Source: an uncultured Ruminococcus sp.
GTDB lineage: Bacteria > Bacillota > Clostridia > Oscillospirales > Acutalibacteraceae
Direction of reading: 5' to 3'
Assembly (NCBI GenBank): GCA_902776975.1
Contig: CACYSI010000010.1
Span: 1 to 64,000, forward strand
Length of the DNA stretch: 64,000 nucleotides
Part shown: positions 1-8,617 of the stretch, piece after piece
Position numbering within the stretch: position 1 is the first letter of the stretch
Layout: every line of letters starts with the position of its first letter
Program-made: the position numbers and the translations under genes
Notes under the pieces: generated by a model
Database searches by the model: none
Seen by the model: only the letters and a program-made list of their open reading frames with translations
What the model was told of the DNA's origin: nothing

Positions 1-60
1 TATTATTTACGTTCTTTTCTAACATTTCAATCACCGTATCTATTATACCATAGATACGAC

Positions 61-125
61 AAAAAGCCCAGCCTAAGCTGGACTTTTTCGACAGACTGAA
101 GGCTGTTCACGCGAACAGCCTTTTT
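61..125. terminator. Tandem terminator hairpins downstream of rnmV
   Basis: There are two strong hairpins. One at 61-88 has GCCCAGC pairing with GCTGGAC and A/T tracts on both sides. One at 99-125 has AAGGCTGTTC pairing with GAACAGCCTT followed by T5. The first works on either strand. Both lie just past the rnmV stop and probably end the comEC-holA-rnmV transcript and a converging one from outside the window. Confidence 0.75.
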
Positions 126-126
126 G

Positions 127-858
127 TTATGCTATATTGTTTTTTTCGAGATACTCCTCAAACTCCTGCTTGGTGAACAGGCAGTTGATGGCTGAGATCA
201 TGGCGTTCACGGTCAGGTACTCGGGCAGTCCTAAGGACACGAGCACCTCTGCCCTATGCTTCGCGGAGTTCTCGCTGCCGGTAAGCCCGTAGTCGAAGAA
301 GTCGAGTTTGGTGATCTCGGTATCGGTTGAGATTGCCGCAGGAACCCTCCGGCACTCCGTGCCACCTCCCTTAGGAAAGGGAGGCTCATGCTCCTCGACC
401 TCCCCTACAGGATCAGCTGCGTTTTTTATTACGGGAGGGTCAAGACCCTCCCCTACAGAATAGGCAACATTTTCTATATGAGCTCCGCTGTCGAGGATCG
501 CCTTGATAAGGCTGTCGCGGTCTAAGCCCTCTACGCCTAAGGTGCCCTCCTTCGACGGCTCGGACTTACGCTTTTCTTTACCCTTCACTGTCGGGATATA
601 TGCGTGCTTTATTTTCTCTTGAGGAATTATGCCCTTGAGGAAATTGCGAATGACAAAGCCCGCCGAATCAACGTCGGTCATTATCAGTATGCCTCTGCGC
701 TCGGCTATGGAGCGTATCAGTGCCTGCTTCTCTTTATCCTTGAACACACGAAAGCCGCCTGTCTCGATAACAGGGGTCGATATAATGCCGCTGAGGCGTA
801 TCCTGTCGTATCTGCCCTCGACTATAATCGCCTCGCGCAGCTCAATTTTGTCATTCAT
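127..858 (-). CDS. rnmV: Ribonuclease M5 (5S rRNA maturase) with in-frame repeat insertion
   Basis: RNase M5 trims the 5S rRNA precursor in low-GC Gram-positives. An N-terminal TOPRIM domain is clear: VEGRYDR with Glu14, and TDVDSAG with Asp62 and Asp64 as metal ligands. A C-terminal segment carrying DFFDYGLTG and QEFEEYLEK follows. The protein has 243 residues against the usual 180-190. The excess is a block at about residues 132-179, rich in Pro, Gly and Glu, whose DNA (322-465) looks like intergenic palindromic repeats. Outside it the family pattern is intact, so the gene probably still works, although the block splits the C-terminal domain. The start has GGAGG nine bases upstream, and the gene overlaps holA by 8 bases. 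Usual M5 neighbours (tatD, ksgA) are absent; here it is the last gene of comEC-holA-rnmV. Confidence 0.88.
   Translation of the reverse strand: MNDKIELREAIIVEGRYDRIRLSGIISTPVIETGGFRVFKDKEKQALIRSIAERRGILIMTDVDSAGFVIRNFLKGIIPQEKIKHAYIPTVKGKEKRKSEPSKEGTLGVEGLDRDSLIKAILDSGAHIENVAYSVGEGLDPPVIKNAADPVGEVEEHEPPFPKGGGTECRRVPAAISTDTEITKLDFFDYGLTGSENSAKHRAEVLVSLGLPEYLTVNAMISAINCLFTKQEFEEYLEKNNIA
322..465. repeat. Composite palindromic repeat block inside rnmV
   Basis: On the plus strand three modules follow each other. GGTTGAGATTGCCGC (325-339) matches one end of the repeats at 9951 and 14869. At 341-387 CCTCCGGCACTCCGTGCC precedes CCTCCC-TTAGGAAA-GGGAGG. At 401-458 two CTCCCCTACAG boxes flank a GGGAGGGTC/GACCCTCCC palindrome. 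The block is 144 bases with no stop in the rnmV frame, so it is translated as 48 extra residues. Confidence 0.7.
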
Positions 859-1897
859 CGGAGCGATCCTCCGCTATGAGAGCCAACTTGCATATAAGAC
901 GCTCGGTCTCTACTCTGCCGTCTACAGTCTCGGTGACAAGGCGTGTCTGATGCTCGAGCAGCTCGTCGATACTGCGTCTGAGTGACGCTGTGGTAACGCG
1001 GCGGATCTGCTTTTGGATCTTTGACAGCACCCACGCTCTGCCCTTGTAGCCGAAATCCTCTCCTATAACATTAGTCGGCTTGCCGGCGTCTGCTCCCACT
1101 CGCGCCCTGTAAGCGTCGAGATAGGCTCCGGACAGCACGGAGCAGATATACACGGCATCGACTTGCTGGTAGAACAGAGCTGACACTGCGGAGAGCGCCT
1201 TATCTACGTTACCGTCAACTATGAAACCGAACAGATCGTATACGCTCGCCTCTGCGGTCTTTGACACCAGCAGATCTACCATCTCGGGCGTTATCTCTCC
1301 CCCGTCGGCATAAGCTGTGAGCTTCTTGAGCTCGGCGTTGAGACGGTTGAGATCCTCGCCCGCGTACTGTATCAGCTTATGAGCGGTAAGCTCGGTCATC
1401 GTGCATCCGCCCGCCTTGGCCCACTTGCACATATCGCGCTCGAGCGCGAGTCCGCTGCGGTGACCAAGCTCGATACAAACGCCGTTTTTATCTACAAAGG
1501 TAATGAGCTTTTTGAGCTGCGCCTTAGCGGTTTTCGAGGTGACCTCGATAGTAGGCATAGCTATGATGACTATCGTCGTGTCGGGCAGCTTTTTGAGTAT
1601 CGTCATAAGAGCCTCAAAGTCATCCTTGCGTAGCTTATCAATATCCATATCGGATATTCTGAGGATATTGCTATCGCTCATAAACGGGATGATATCGGCG
1701 CAGACCGATATCTCGGATATATCCGCGTCAGAGCCGAAGGTATGATAATTGAACTCGTTGAGCTCGCCGCCGGAGATCTTCTTCTCTATCAGCTCCACCG
1801 AACGCTTGACGAGCATTTTTTCTTCGCCGAAGCAAAGATATATATTATTGAAATGTCCTGAGTTAAGATGCTTTTTTAACTCGCTCTCAGTATACAT
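851..1897 (-). CDS. holA: DNA polymerase III subunit delta
   Basis: The delta subunit of the clamp loader opens the beta clamp during replication. The protein has 348 residues, the usual length, with an N-terminal AAA+-like region (IYLCFGEEKMLVKRSVELI), a middle region with the family pattern LLSLS-like 'DADISEISVCADIIPF' and a helical collar domain in the C-terminal third. There is no Walker A motif, as expected for delta. The start has GAGGTGAG directly upstream. Its neighbours are comEC, 3 bases upstream, and rnmV, overlapping 8 bases downstream. comEC-holA is a frequent pair in Firmicutes, which supports the call. Confidence 0.9.
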   Translation of the reverse strand: MYTESELKKHLNSGHFNNIYLCFGEEKMLVKRSVELIEKKISGGELNEFNYHTFGSDADISEISVCADIIPFMSDSNILRISDMDIDKLRKDDFEALMTILKKLPDTTIVIIAMPTIEVTSKTAKAQLKKLITFVDKNGVCIELGHRSGLALERDMCKWAKAGGCTMTELTAHKLIQYAGEDLNRLNAELKKLTAYADGGEITPEMVDLLVSKTAEASVYDLFGFIVDGNVDKALSAVSALFYQQVDAVYICSVLSGAYLDAYRARVGADAGKPTNVIGEDFGYKGRAWVLSKIQKQIRRVTTASLRRSIDELLEHQTRLVTETVDGRVETERLICKLALIAEDRSDE

Positions 1898-1900
1898 AAC

Positions 1901-4171
1901 TCACCTCAGATTATAGCTTATGTCTCCGCTGTATGTGTAATAGATATAATCATATCCGCCCGACATACAAGCGGCGATATCGGGCGCGGTCTGCTCGGAT
2001 GAGCTGACTATCAGGTCTGTACAGCTCAGCCCCGCCGTGTTGTCGAAAGTATCGCACATCAGAATCACATCCGGACTGCGCGCTTCTTTAGGCAACCGAT
2101 CTATATCATACTTTTTAGGTAGGATCAGAATAACCTTCTCACCGGCACGGAGCATACACAGCGGCTTACCGGTGCCGACATATACAGACAGCGTAATATC
2201 GTCATCGAGGATAAATGTACTGTCGGTATCAAAAGCCGTAACGTTTTCTGACTTTTCGGGAGCCGTGCCGCCTTTATCATACAGCAAAAAGTCCGAAATT
2301 GCAAATTTGTCATTAGAATAGTACACATACCTGTCAAGCTCTTTGGAGCTGCCGCAAAACGCGGTCTGAGCCCTGCCGTATCTGTAGAGCAGCTTATCGG
2401 TTATCTCATAAGCCGGTATGCTCTTGCAGTCCATCGTGAGCAGGTGCAGCCTGCCTCTGTCGTTTACTCCGACATACATACCGTCGCCGCACGAATACGC
2501 CTCTAAGGTCAGTGTATTAAGATCGATAATCGTATTAGTCAGCCAACCGCCGAGAAATACTATCGAGGAGATCAGAACAGCGTACGGCAGAAGCCTGTAA
2601 CGCTTACGCAGGGCTATGACAGCGGCGCCGAGTATCACCGTAACGCCTAACCAGATATACACATACGCGCTGCCGATCCTGACAAAGGCGAACGGCAGAC
2701 CCGCGAGGAACCTTACCGTGACTTTTACAAACAGGCACAGCAGGTAAAGCGGCCATGACAGCAATATCGCAAGATATCTCAGAGGTCCGAGCCAGTACAG
2801 TACGCACACAAAGAGCGACAGCACGAGTATCAGATATATCGGCAGGTACAGCAATACAGACGAGAGCATCGTGACAAGGGAGTACTCTCGAAACAGTATC
2901 ACCGATATAGGAAATATGAGGATATTGACCGCTAAGCTGACAGAAAGCACAGACGCAAAGGCGTTGTACAGCTTCTTGAAGAATAGATGCTTTACCTCAG
3001 GCGCGTCGGAGGTATCACTCTTTGACTTTTGCTTAGTGAGCTTACTTTTGACGGTATCTGCCGCGCGTACGGCAAAGGCTCTGACGTTAAAGGTCAGGAT
3101 ATTACCGAACTCATCGGTAAAGCAGATCTTGCGGGATATAGGCTCCGCCCACAGCAGTATGGCAAGAGTAGCATAGAACGAGAGTATAAGTCCCGTATCT
3201 CCCGCTCCGTAAGGTGAGACGATGAAAGGCATGACAAAGCCCGCAATGCCGAGGTGGTTGAGCGGATATGTCTGTCGCCTGACGGTCATGCCGATAACGG
3301 TAAAGATCACCATGATACCTGATCTCAGCACCGACGGCTGAAAACCGGTAACAGAGGCATATACGACAATGAATCCGAGCACAAGCGCGAGCGTTATCCA
3401 GCGGTTGCGTATCTTCTTGAATAGTCTGAACAGCAGCATAGACAGCACCGCGAAATGCATACCAGATATAACGATGAAGTATGACGCTCCGGCGTATCTG
3501 AAATTATCTCTGTCAGCCGGATCCATGGCATACTTATCGCCGACGAACACAGCTTTACACAGCGCCGCCTCATCCTCAGGCAGAAGTCTGTCAAAGCTCT
3601 CGCGCATATATCGGCGAAGCTGTATCGCGCGATAATAGAGAGAATGGCTCTCTGCCTCATCGACCGTGTATACGGTATCGTAGGTATCAGACACCAAGAA
3701 AAAGCCTTTGGTCATATAATAGTCGTTATCGGTAGCCTTAAGCTCGGATGTAAAGCTGACTGTATCATCAGGCTCTATATCTAAGGCGTGAGGAGTTTTG
3801 AGCAGAATTTTTACATCTGCTGATTTTTCGTCGATCTCGGCAGCTTTGAGCTTGTAATAATACTTTTTGTAGGCGTGATACGGCTCATCGCTGAGGACCG
3901 CCGATACACTGTGCTCTGATACCGAGTATTTGTCAATAGTCGGATAGACACAGAAATATGAGTAGCAAAGGTTGAAAACACAGGCAATAAGCGCCGCCGC
4001 TGCCATAGCAGGTATGAACACCGTCTTTCGCGTCTTAGGTATCAGCAAAAAGGCTATAAAAAGCACGGCTGACACCGCAGATAAGACGATCACGGCTGTG
4101 TCAGACGCAAAATAAGCGACTGACAACGCAGTAAAGTAAGTGATACCAAACTGCGCAGCCAATCGCTTCAT
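1901..4171 (-). CDS. comEC: ComEC/Rec2-family DNA uptake channel, C-terminal nuclease domain degenerate
   Basis: ComEC forms the membrane channel that takes up single-stranded DNA in competent cells. The 756 residues show two N-terminal membrane helices, a soluble DUF4131-like part (about 75-190), then the Competence domain with many helices, including the typical YFIVISGMH segment near residue 236. The C-terminal 220 residues sit where a metallo-beta-lactamase domain normally lies, but I find no HxHxDH motif there. The start is preceded by GAGGTATTATT. It heads the comEC-holA-rnmV operon. comFC occurs separately at 26.6 kb, so parts of a competence system exist, but pilus and regulator genes are not in view. 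Confidence 0.85.
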   Translation of the reverse strand: MKRLAAQFGITYFTALSVAYFASDTAVIVLSAVSAVLFIAFLLIPKTRKTVFIPAMAAAALIACVFNLCYSYFCVYPTIDKYSVSEHSVSAVLSDEPYHAYKKYYYKLKAAEIDEKSADVKILLKTPHALDIEPDDTVSFTSELKATDNDYYMTKGFFLVSDTYDTVYTVDEAESHSLYYRAIQLRRYMRESFDRLLPEDEAALCKAVFVGDKYAMDPADRDNFRYAGASYFIVISGMHFAVLSMLLFRLFKKIRNRWITLALVLGFIVVYASVTGFQPSVLRSGIMVIFTVIGMTVRRQTYPLNHLGIAGFVMPFIVSPYGAGDTGLILSFYATLAILLWAEPISRKICFTDEFGNILTFNVRAFAVRAADTVKSKLTKQKSKSDTSDAPEVKHLFFKKLYNAFASVLSVSLAVNILIFPISVILFREYSLVTMLSSVLLYLPIYLILVLSLFVCVLYWLGPLRYLAILLSWPLYLLCLFVKVTVRFLAGLPFAFVRIGSAYVYIWLGVTVILGAAVIALRKRYRLLPYAVLISSIVFLGGWLTNTIIDLNTLTLEAYSCGDGMYVGVNDRGRLHLLTMDCKSIPAYEITDKLLYRYGRAQTAFCGSSKELDRYVYYSNDKFAISDFLLYDKGGTAPEKSENVTAFDTDSTFILDDDITLSVYVGTGKPLCMLRAGEKVILILPKKYDIDRLPKEARSPDVILMCDTFDNTAGLSCTDLIVSSSEQTAPDIAACMSGGYDYIYYTYSGDISYNLR

Positions 4172-4200
4172 AATAATACCTCAGATAATTCAGCTAAGTT

Positions 4201-4740
4201 TTACTTAGGGAATACGGGGAGCTGTTCAAGGACTATGATATCATCGCGGTCAAAAGCGTCGCCCTCAGCGAGAACAGCCGCCTTGCCGACAATGATGCCG
4301 CCCGACTTGTTGACCAGAGCCTCAAGCGCTCTCAGACTCTCGCCCGTGGATATAACGTCGTCTACGATCAGTACACGCTTGCCCCTCATATGCTCAGCGT
4401 CATCGCTGCCGAGATAGAGCGTCTGCTGACTGAGTGTGGTGATAGACTGAACATTGACGCTGATCGGATCGGGCATATATACCTTGACGCCTTTACGGGC
4501 TATGATATACTTGCCGCAGCCCTGACGAGCCATCTCATAACACAGCGGGATGCCCTTAGCCTCTGCCGTGATAACGACATCATGCTCGGGAACGAGCTTT
4601 AACAGTTCAGCCGCTGACTTCTCTGTGATCTCGACATCACCGAACATAATGAACGCGGCGATATCAAGATGCTCATTGACCTCGCACAGCGGCAGCTCAC
4701 GCTCACAGCCGGCGATAGTCATCTTATAAAACTTTGACAT
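4201..4740 (-). CDS. Purine-type phosphoribosyltransferase (Apt-like)
   Basis: This is a type I phosphoribosyltransferase, with the PRPP-binding motif VLIVDDVISTGESL and an upstream hood and flexible-loop region. Size and layout (179 residues) resemble adenine or xanthine phosphoribosyltransferases of purine salvage; substrate cannot be read from the sequence. Two start codons are possible, at 4746 and 4740. AGAAGG lies only one base before the first and seven before the second, so 4740 (MSKFYKM) is chosen. It lies 29 bases downstream of comEC's start region on the same strand and could be cotranscribed with comEC. Confidence 0.82.
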   Translation of the reverse strand: MSKFYKMTIAGCERELPLCEVNEHLDIAAFIMFGDVEITEKSAAELLKLVPEHDVVITAEAKGIPLCYEMARQGCGKYIIARKGVKVYMPDPISVNVQSITTLSQQTLYLGSDDAEHMRGKRVLIVDDVISTGESLRALEALVNKSGGIIVGKAAVLAEGDAFDRDDIIVLEQLPVFPK

Positions 4741-4796
4741 AATCATACCTTCTTAAATAACTTTTCGAAAAACCGTCTTATGGTTCCGAGGATCCT

Positions 4797-5138
4797 TCAA
4801 CCCATACCCATACTGAGCTTTTTACCGCCCAAAAGATGAAAATGGATGTGCATGACGGTCTGTCCGCCGTCCTCGCCGCAGTTGTTGACTACACGATAAC
4901 CGTTAGTCAGACCGAGTTCCTTAGCGACAGCGGGTATCTTAGAGAAGATGTGACCTATGATATCACAGTTTTCTTCGTTTATGGCGTTAGCGCAGCATAT
5001 ATGCTCCTTAGGGATGAACAGGACATGCACGGGCGCCATGGGATGGAGATCATGTATAGCTATGATACGATCATCCTCATATACTTTTTCAGACGGGATC
5101 TCACCCGCGGCGATCTTGCAAAAAATACAATCAGACAT
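4797..5138 (-). CDS. HIT family nucleotide-binding protein (HinT-like)
   Basis: Small cytosolic HIT hydrolases cleave adenosine phosphoramidates or related nucleotides. The 113 residues begin with the typical CIFCKIAAGEIPS and end near the histidine triad HIHFHLLGG, with the triad His residues intact. Length is normal for HinT. The start follows GGAGGTTTACT. The gene is followed after about 56 bases by the phosphoribosyltransferase on the same strand, so the two may be cotranscribed. Its exact cellular role is unknown, as for most bacterial HinT proteins. Confidence 0.9.
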   Translation of the reverse strand: MSDCIFCKIAAGEIPSEKVYEDDRIIAIHDLHPMAPVHVLFIPKEHICCANAINEENCDIIGHIFSKIPAVAKELGLTNGYRVVNNCGEDGGQTVMHIHFHLLGGKKLSMGMG

Positions 5139-5217
5139 AGTAAACCTCCGACATAAAAATACAAATATATTTTATTACTTGTATCGACAATAGTCAATAG
5201 TTTATCGAAAATCAATA

Positions 5218-5244
5218 TAAAAAGGCTCCCGTAACGAGAGCCTT
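5218..5244 (-). terminator. Rho-independent terminator after the first carboxypeptidase gene
   Basis: Read on the minus strand, AAGGCTCTC and GGGAGCCTT pair around a short loop and are followed by TTTTTATATT. It lies 13 bases past the stop of the gene at 5257. Confidence 0.8.
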
Positions 5245-5256
5245 CATGATCGTGGT

Positions 5257-6573
5257 TTAATCTCTGTAGCGTCTGCGGGCGCGCTCACGAAGCTGAGCTC
5301 GCTTATTGCGGGCTCTTACAGCCGCGATAGCTATGATCAGCGCTATGATGAGCACTATAACAAAAATCACTAAAATAATGTGCTTAGAGGTAAAGTCAGC
5401 TATTCGGCTGACGATATATTTGAACTCGCTTCGTTCTACATCAGCAGCAGCCACAACATTAGTGGTGCCGAGATCCATATCGTCGTATCGTACCGAAACA
5501 GTACCGAGCACATCGCCCTTTGATACAGGCGCGTCAACAGAATCCTCGCATTTTATATCGACTACTACAAGATCCTTGTTATACTTATTAGGCAGCAGGG
5601 CTATGATCTCCTTTTCGGGGATCGCGGCGACCTCAACGTCTCCTTTAGAATACCTGACGGGTATGCTCTTGACGGTATCGGAGGGGCCGTAAACGGTCTG
5701 CTTACCGAGATCGGTAAACGCCCAGTCATAGAACTTGATAGCGTCAAGCATGGCGTAGTTGATATCTTCTTCAAAGGTATACTCTGTACCGAGCTCTACG
5801 CAGAGATATGTAAAATCATCCTTGACCGCGGTGGTCACAAGGCACTTGCCCGCCTCGTCGAGATAACCCGTCTTGATACCTCTTGTATACGGATAATAAT
5901 AATTGCCTGCCTGCTCCTGAGGATAGAGCATATAGTTGGTGTTTTTTATCGGATACTCAAAGCCCTTGGGGGTATACTCAACGGTATTTGTGACCTCCAT
6001 AAAGCTCTGTGTATTCATCGCGTACTTTGTGATGACAGCGAGATCATGAGCTGTAGTATAATGATCGGGATCATACAGTCCGTGAGGGTTGGTAAAATGA
6101 GTACCTTTGCAGCCCAGCTCAGCCGCCTTGGCGTTCATCATATCTACAAACCCGCTTATACCCGAGCCGACGTAATCAGCCAGCACCAAAGCGGCGTCGT
6201 TGCCCGAAGGCAGCATCATACCGTAGAGCAGATCACGAACAGAGAAAGAATCTCCGATATACTCGGACAGTCCCATAACGGTACTGTCGGGATCGATCTT
6301 ATCGAACAGCCCGTCTTTGATCGCTATCTGTGTACCGTCGAGATCGGATACCCGGTCAGCGACGACAGCGTATGTCATGATCTTGGTGGTAGACGCGGGA
6401 TACATCTTTTTGTCAGCCTGCTTCTGATAAACTACGGCGCCGGTATCGAGGTTTTCGAGATACACCGCGTCAGCTACCGGATCGACCGTGCAGCCGTAAT
6501 CGACGGCAGAAGCAGAGATCGTAAGGAGAAATACCGTCAGCACGGCAAAAACAACGCAAAACAGTCTTTTCAT
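5257..6573 (-). CDS. D-alanyl-D-alanine carboxypeptidase, membrane-anchored (DacF/PBP5 type)
   Basis: Trims the terminal D-Ala from peptidoglycan stem peptides outside the cell. A signal peptide covers residues 1-23 (cleavage after ASA). The serine-hydrolase triad motifs are present: S61-T-T-K64, S123-G-N125 and K234-T-G236. A beta-rich PBP5 C-terminal domain follows, then a membrane helix near residues 397-420 and a strongly basic tail, so it is anchored by a true transmembrane segment rather than the amphipathic helix of E. coli PBP5. It is the last gene of the run DUF512-der-plsY-dac and ends at a terminator. A second carboxypeptidase lies at 13182-14318. Confidence 0.92.
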   Translation of the reverse strand: MKRLFCVVFAVLTVFLLTISASAVDYGCTVDPVADAVYLENLDTGAVVYQKQADKKMYPASTTKIMTYAVVADRVSDLDGTQIAIKDGLFDKIDPDSTVMGLSEYIGDSFSVRDLLYGMMLPSGNDAALVLADYVGSGISGFVDMMNAKAAELGCKGTHFTNPHGLYDPDHYTTAHDLAVITKYAMNTQSFMEVTNTVEYTPKGFEYPIKNTNYMLYPQEQAGNYYYPYTRGIKTGYLDEAGKCLVTTAVKDDFTYLCVELGTEYTFEEDINYAMLDAIKFYDWAFTDLGKQTVYGPSDTVKSIPVRYSKGDVEVAAIPEKEIIALLPNKYNKDLVVVDIKCEDSVDAPVSKGDVLGTVSVRYDDMDLGTTNVVAAADVERSEFKYIVSRIADFTSKHIILVIFVIVLIIALIIAIAAVRARNKRAQLRERARRRYRD

Positions 6574-6590
6574 ATAAATTACCCCACTGA

Positions 6591-7301
6591 TTATTTATCC
6601 GAACCTTTTGCCTTGATACGTTTTTCTTCTCCTCTCAACAGTCTGCCGATATTCTCTTTGTGCATGATAATGACCATAGCTCCTACAGCAGCGGCGCAGG
6701 CGGTGGAAATAAGCACAAATCTGAATCTCAGCTCATTTTCTGTACCGAGGAAAGGAAGATAATCCATAAAGTATGTAACGAGAAGCGTATAAACAGGATA
6801 TAGCGCCGCGCAGACTATCGAACCGAGCGAAATGATCTTGGTCACAAAGAAGATGAGCAAAAATGTAGCGACGATCATCAGGAACACTCGCCAGTCGACT
6901 ACAAGCATAAGCGCGTTGGCGGTAACTACGCCCTTGCCGCCCTTGAACCCGTAGTAGATCGGGAAGGTATGACCGAGTATGACGCACATACCCGCGAGAT
7001 ATCTGCCGTATTTGACATACTCTATAGGCGCAACATCGTTAGTTACCGTAAGTGAAGAAAATATCCACCAGCCGATAAGAACGGCTATGATACCCTTAAG
7101 ATAGTCGCATACTATGGTAGCTACGGCGGGACCTGTGCCTACAGAGCGCAATACGTTTGTAAAGCCGGCGTTGCCTGAACCCATGGTACGGATATCCTTG
7201 CCCGTTTTAAGGCGGGTTATGATTATAGCGGGGTTGAGACTGCCGATAAGATAGGCGATGACCATGGTAGCGACAGTACGCAAAATCAACTCTAATGTCA
7301 C
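6591..7301 (-). CDS. plsY: Glycerol-3-phosphate acyltransferase PlsY
   Basis: PlsY transfers an acyl group from acyl-phosphate to glycerol-3-phosphate, the first step of phospholipid synthesis. The conserved motifs are visible: GSGNAGFTNVLR (acyl-phosphate loop) and GHTFPIYYGFKGGKGV. There are five to six membrane helices. At 236 residues it is a little longer than usual, with a basic C-terminal tail after MHKENIGRLLRGEE. It begins with GTG overlapping the der stop by four bases (GTGA), so it is translationally coupled to der. plsY next to der is a standard Firmicute arrangement. Confidence 0.94.
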   Translation of the reverse strand: MTLELILRTVATMVIAYLIGSLNPAIIITRLKTGKDIRTMGSGNAGFTNVLRSVGTGPAVATIVCDYLKGIIAVLIGWWIFSSLTVTNDVAPIEYVKYGRYLAGMCVILGHTFPIYYGFKGGKGVVTANALMLVVDWRVFLMIVATFLLIFFVTKIISLGSIVCAALYPVYTLLVTYFMDYLPFLGTENELRFRFVLISTACAAAVGAMVIIMHKENIGRLLRGEEKRIKAKGSDK

Positions 7302-8617
7302 TTTTTATCTCTCTCCCTTATCACAAATCTGATAGGTGTTCCGCTGAAATCAAACGCTTCTCTGAGCCGATTTTCAAGGTATCTCTGATAGGAGAAGTGA
7401 AACAGCTCGGCGTTATTGCAGAAGAAGATGAAGGTAGGCGGCTTGACGGACACCTGGGTCATATAAAATATCTTGAGTCTCCTGCCCTTATCGGTAGGAG
7501 GCTGAACTCGAGCGGTAGCTGTAGCGAGCACCTCGTTGAGCAATCCCGTAGTGATACGCATAGCCGCGGTGTTAGCTACATGGACGATGTTTTCAAAAAG
7601 GTTATCGAGGCGCTGACCCGTCTTAGCTGAGATAAATACCGACGGAGCGTAGCTCATAAAGGCAAAATCACGCTCTATATCCTTGCGGAAGTTCTGCATG
7701 GTCTTGCTGTCCTTTTCGATAGCGTCCCACTTGTTGACAGCTATGATACAAGCCTTACCGGCATCCAAAGCGAGTCCGGCTACCTTGGTATCCTGCTCGG
7801 TGAGACCGGTCTCGGCGTCGAGCATGATGACGCATACGTCACAGCGCTCAATAGCCATCTTGCCTCTGAGCAGCGAGTAATGCTCGATCCTGTCCGTTAC
7901 CTTACTCTTACGGCGCATACCGGCAGTATCAATAAATTTGAATACACCGTGTTTGTTTTCGATCATGGTGTCGATACTGTCGCGGGTCGTACCGGTGATA
8001 TCGGACACTATACAGCGGTTTTCGCCTGTTATCTTGTTAATCAGTGACGACTTGCCGACATTAGGTCTGCCTATGACGGCTACCGAGATGACCTCGGGAT
8101 CAGCCTCGTCTGTATCCGAGGCGTCAAGCTCCCTGAATACGGCGTCGAGCAGGTCGCCCGTACCGTGTCCGTGTACGGATGATACGGCTATAGGCTCGAG
8201 CGGGAGCTGATAGAACTCGTAGAACTCAGGCGGCGGATCGCCTACCGAGTCACATTTATTGACACAGAGCACCATGGGCTTGTTGCTCCTGAGGAGCATA
8301 TGCGCTACCTCTTCGTCCGTAGCGACGAGACCTGAGCGCACATCGGTGACCATGATGATGACATCCGCGGTCTCTATAGCGAGCTGTGCCTGCTCGCGCA
8401 TCTGTGAGAGAATAATATCGTCCGACTCAGGCTCGATTCCGCCTGTATCTATGAGTGCAGCCTTCTTGCCGCTCCACTCTACCTCGCCGTAGATGCGGTC
8501 GCGTGTTACGCCGGGCGTATCATCTACTATAGATATACGCTCGCCGACCAGCTTATTGAACAATGTGCTTTTGCCTACATTAGGTCTGCCTACTATGGCT
8601 ATAACGGGCTTAGACAT
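7298..8617 (-). CDS. der: Ribosome-assembly GTPase Der (EngA)
   Basis: Der is an essential GTPase of 50S ribosome assembly with two tandem G domains. Both P-loops are seen, GRPNVGKSTLFN near residue 8 and GRPNVGKSSLIN near residue 182. The DTGG and DTAGMRRKSKV switch motifs, NKCD and NKWD specificity motifs and the C-terminal KH-like domain ending FVIRERDKK are also present. Its 439 residues are the family length. The start has GGAGGGAGAAT upstream and overlaps the end of the DUF512 gene by 8 bases. Confidence 0.97.
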   Translation of the reverse strand: MSKPVIAIVGRPNVGKSTLFNKLVGERISIVDDTPGVTRDRIYGEVEWSGKKAALIDTGGIEPESDDIILSQMREQAQLAIETADVIIMVTDVRSGLVATDEEVAHMLLRSNKPMVLCVNKCDSVGDPPPEFYEFYQLPLEPIAVSSVHGHGTGDLLDAVFRELDASDTDEADPEVISVAVIGRPNVGKSSLINKITGENRCIVSDITGTTRDSIDTMIENKHGVFKFIDTAGMRRKSKVTDRIEHYSLLRGKMAIERCDVCVIMLDAETGLTEQDTKVAGLALDAGKACIIAVNKWDAIEKDSKTMQNFRKDIERDFAFMSYAPSVFISAKTGQRLDNLFENIVHVANTAAMRITTGLLNEVLATATARVQPPTDKGRRLKIFYMTQVSVKPPTFIFFCNNAELFHFSYQRYLENRLREAFDFSGTPIRFVIRERDKK

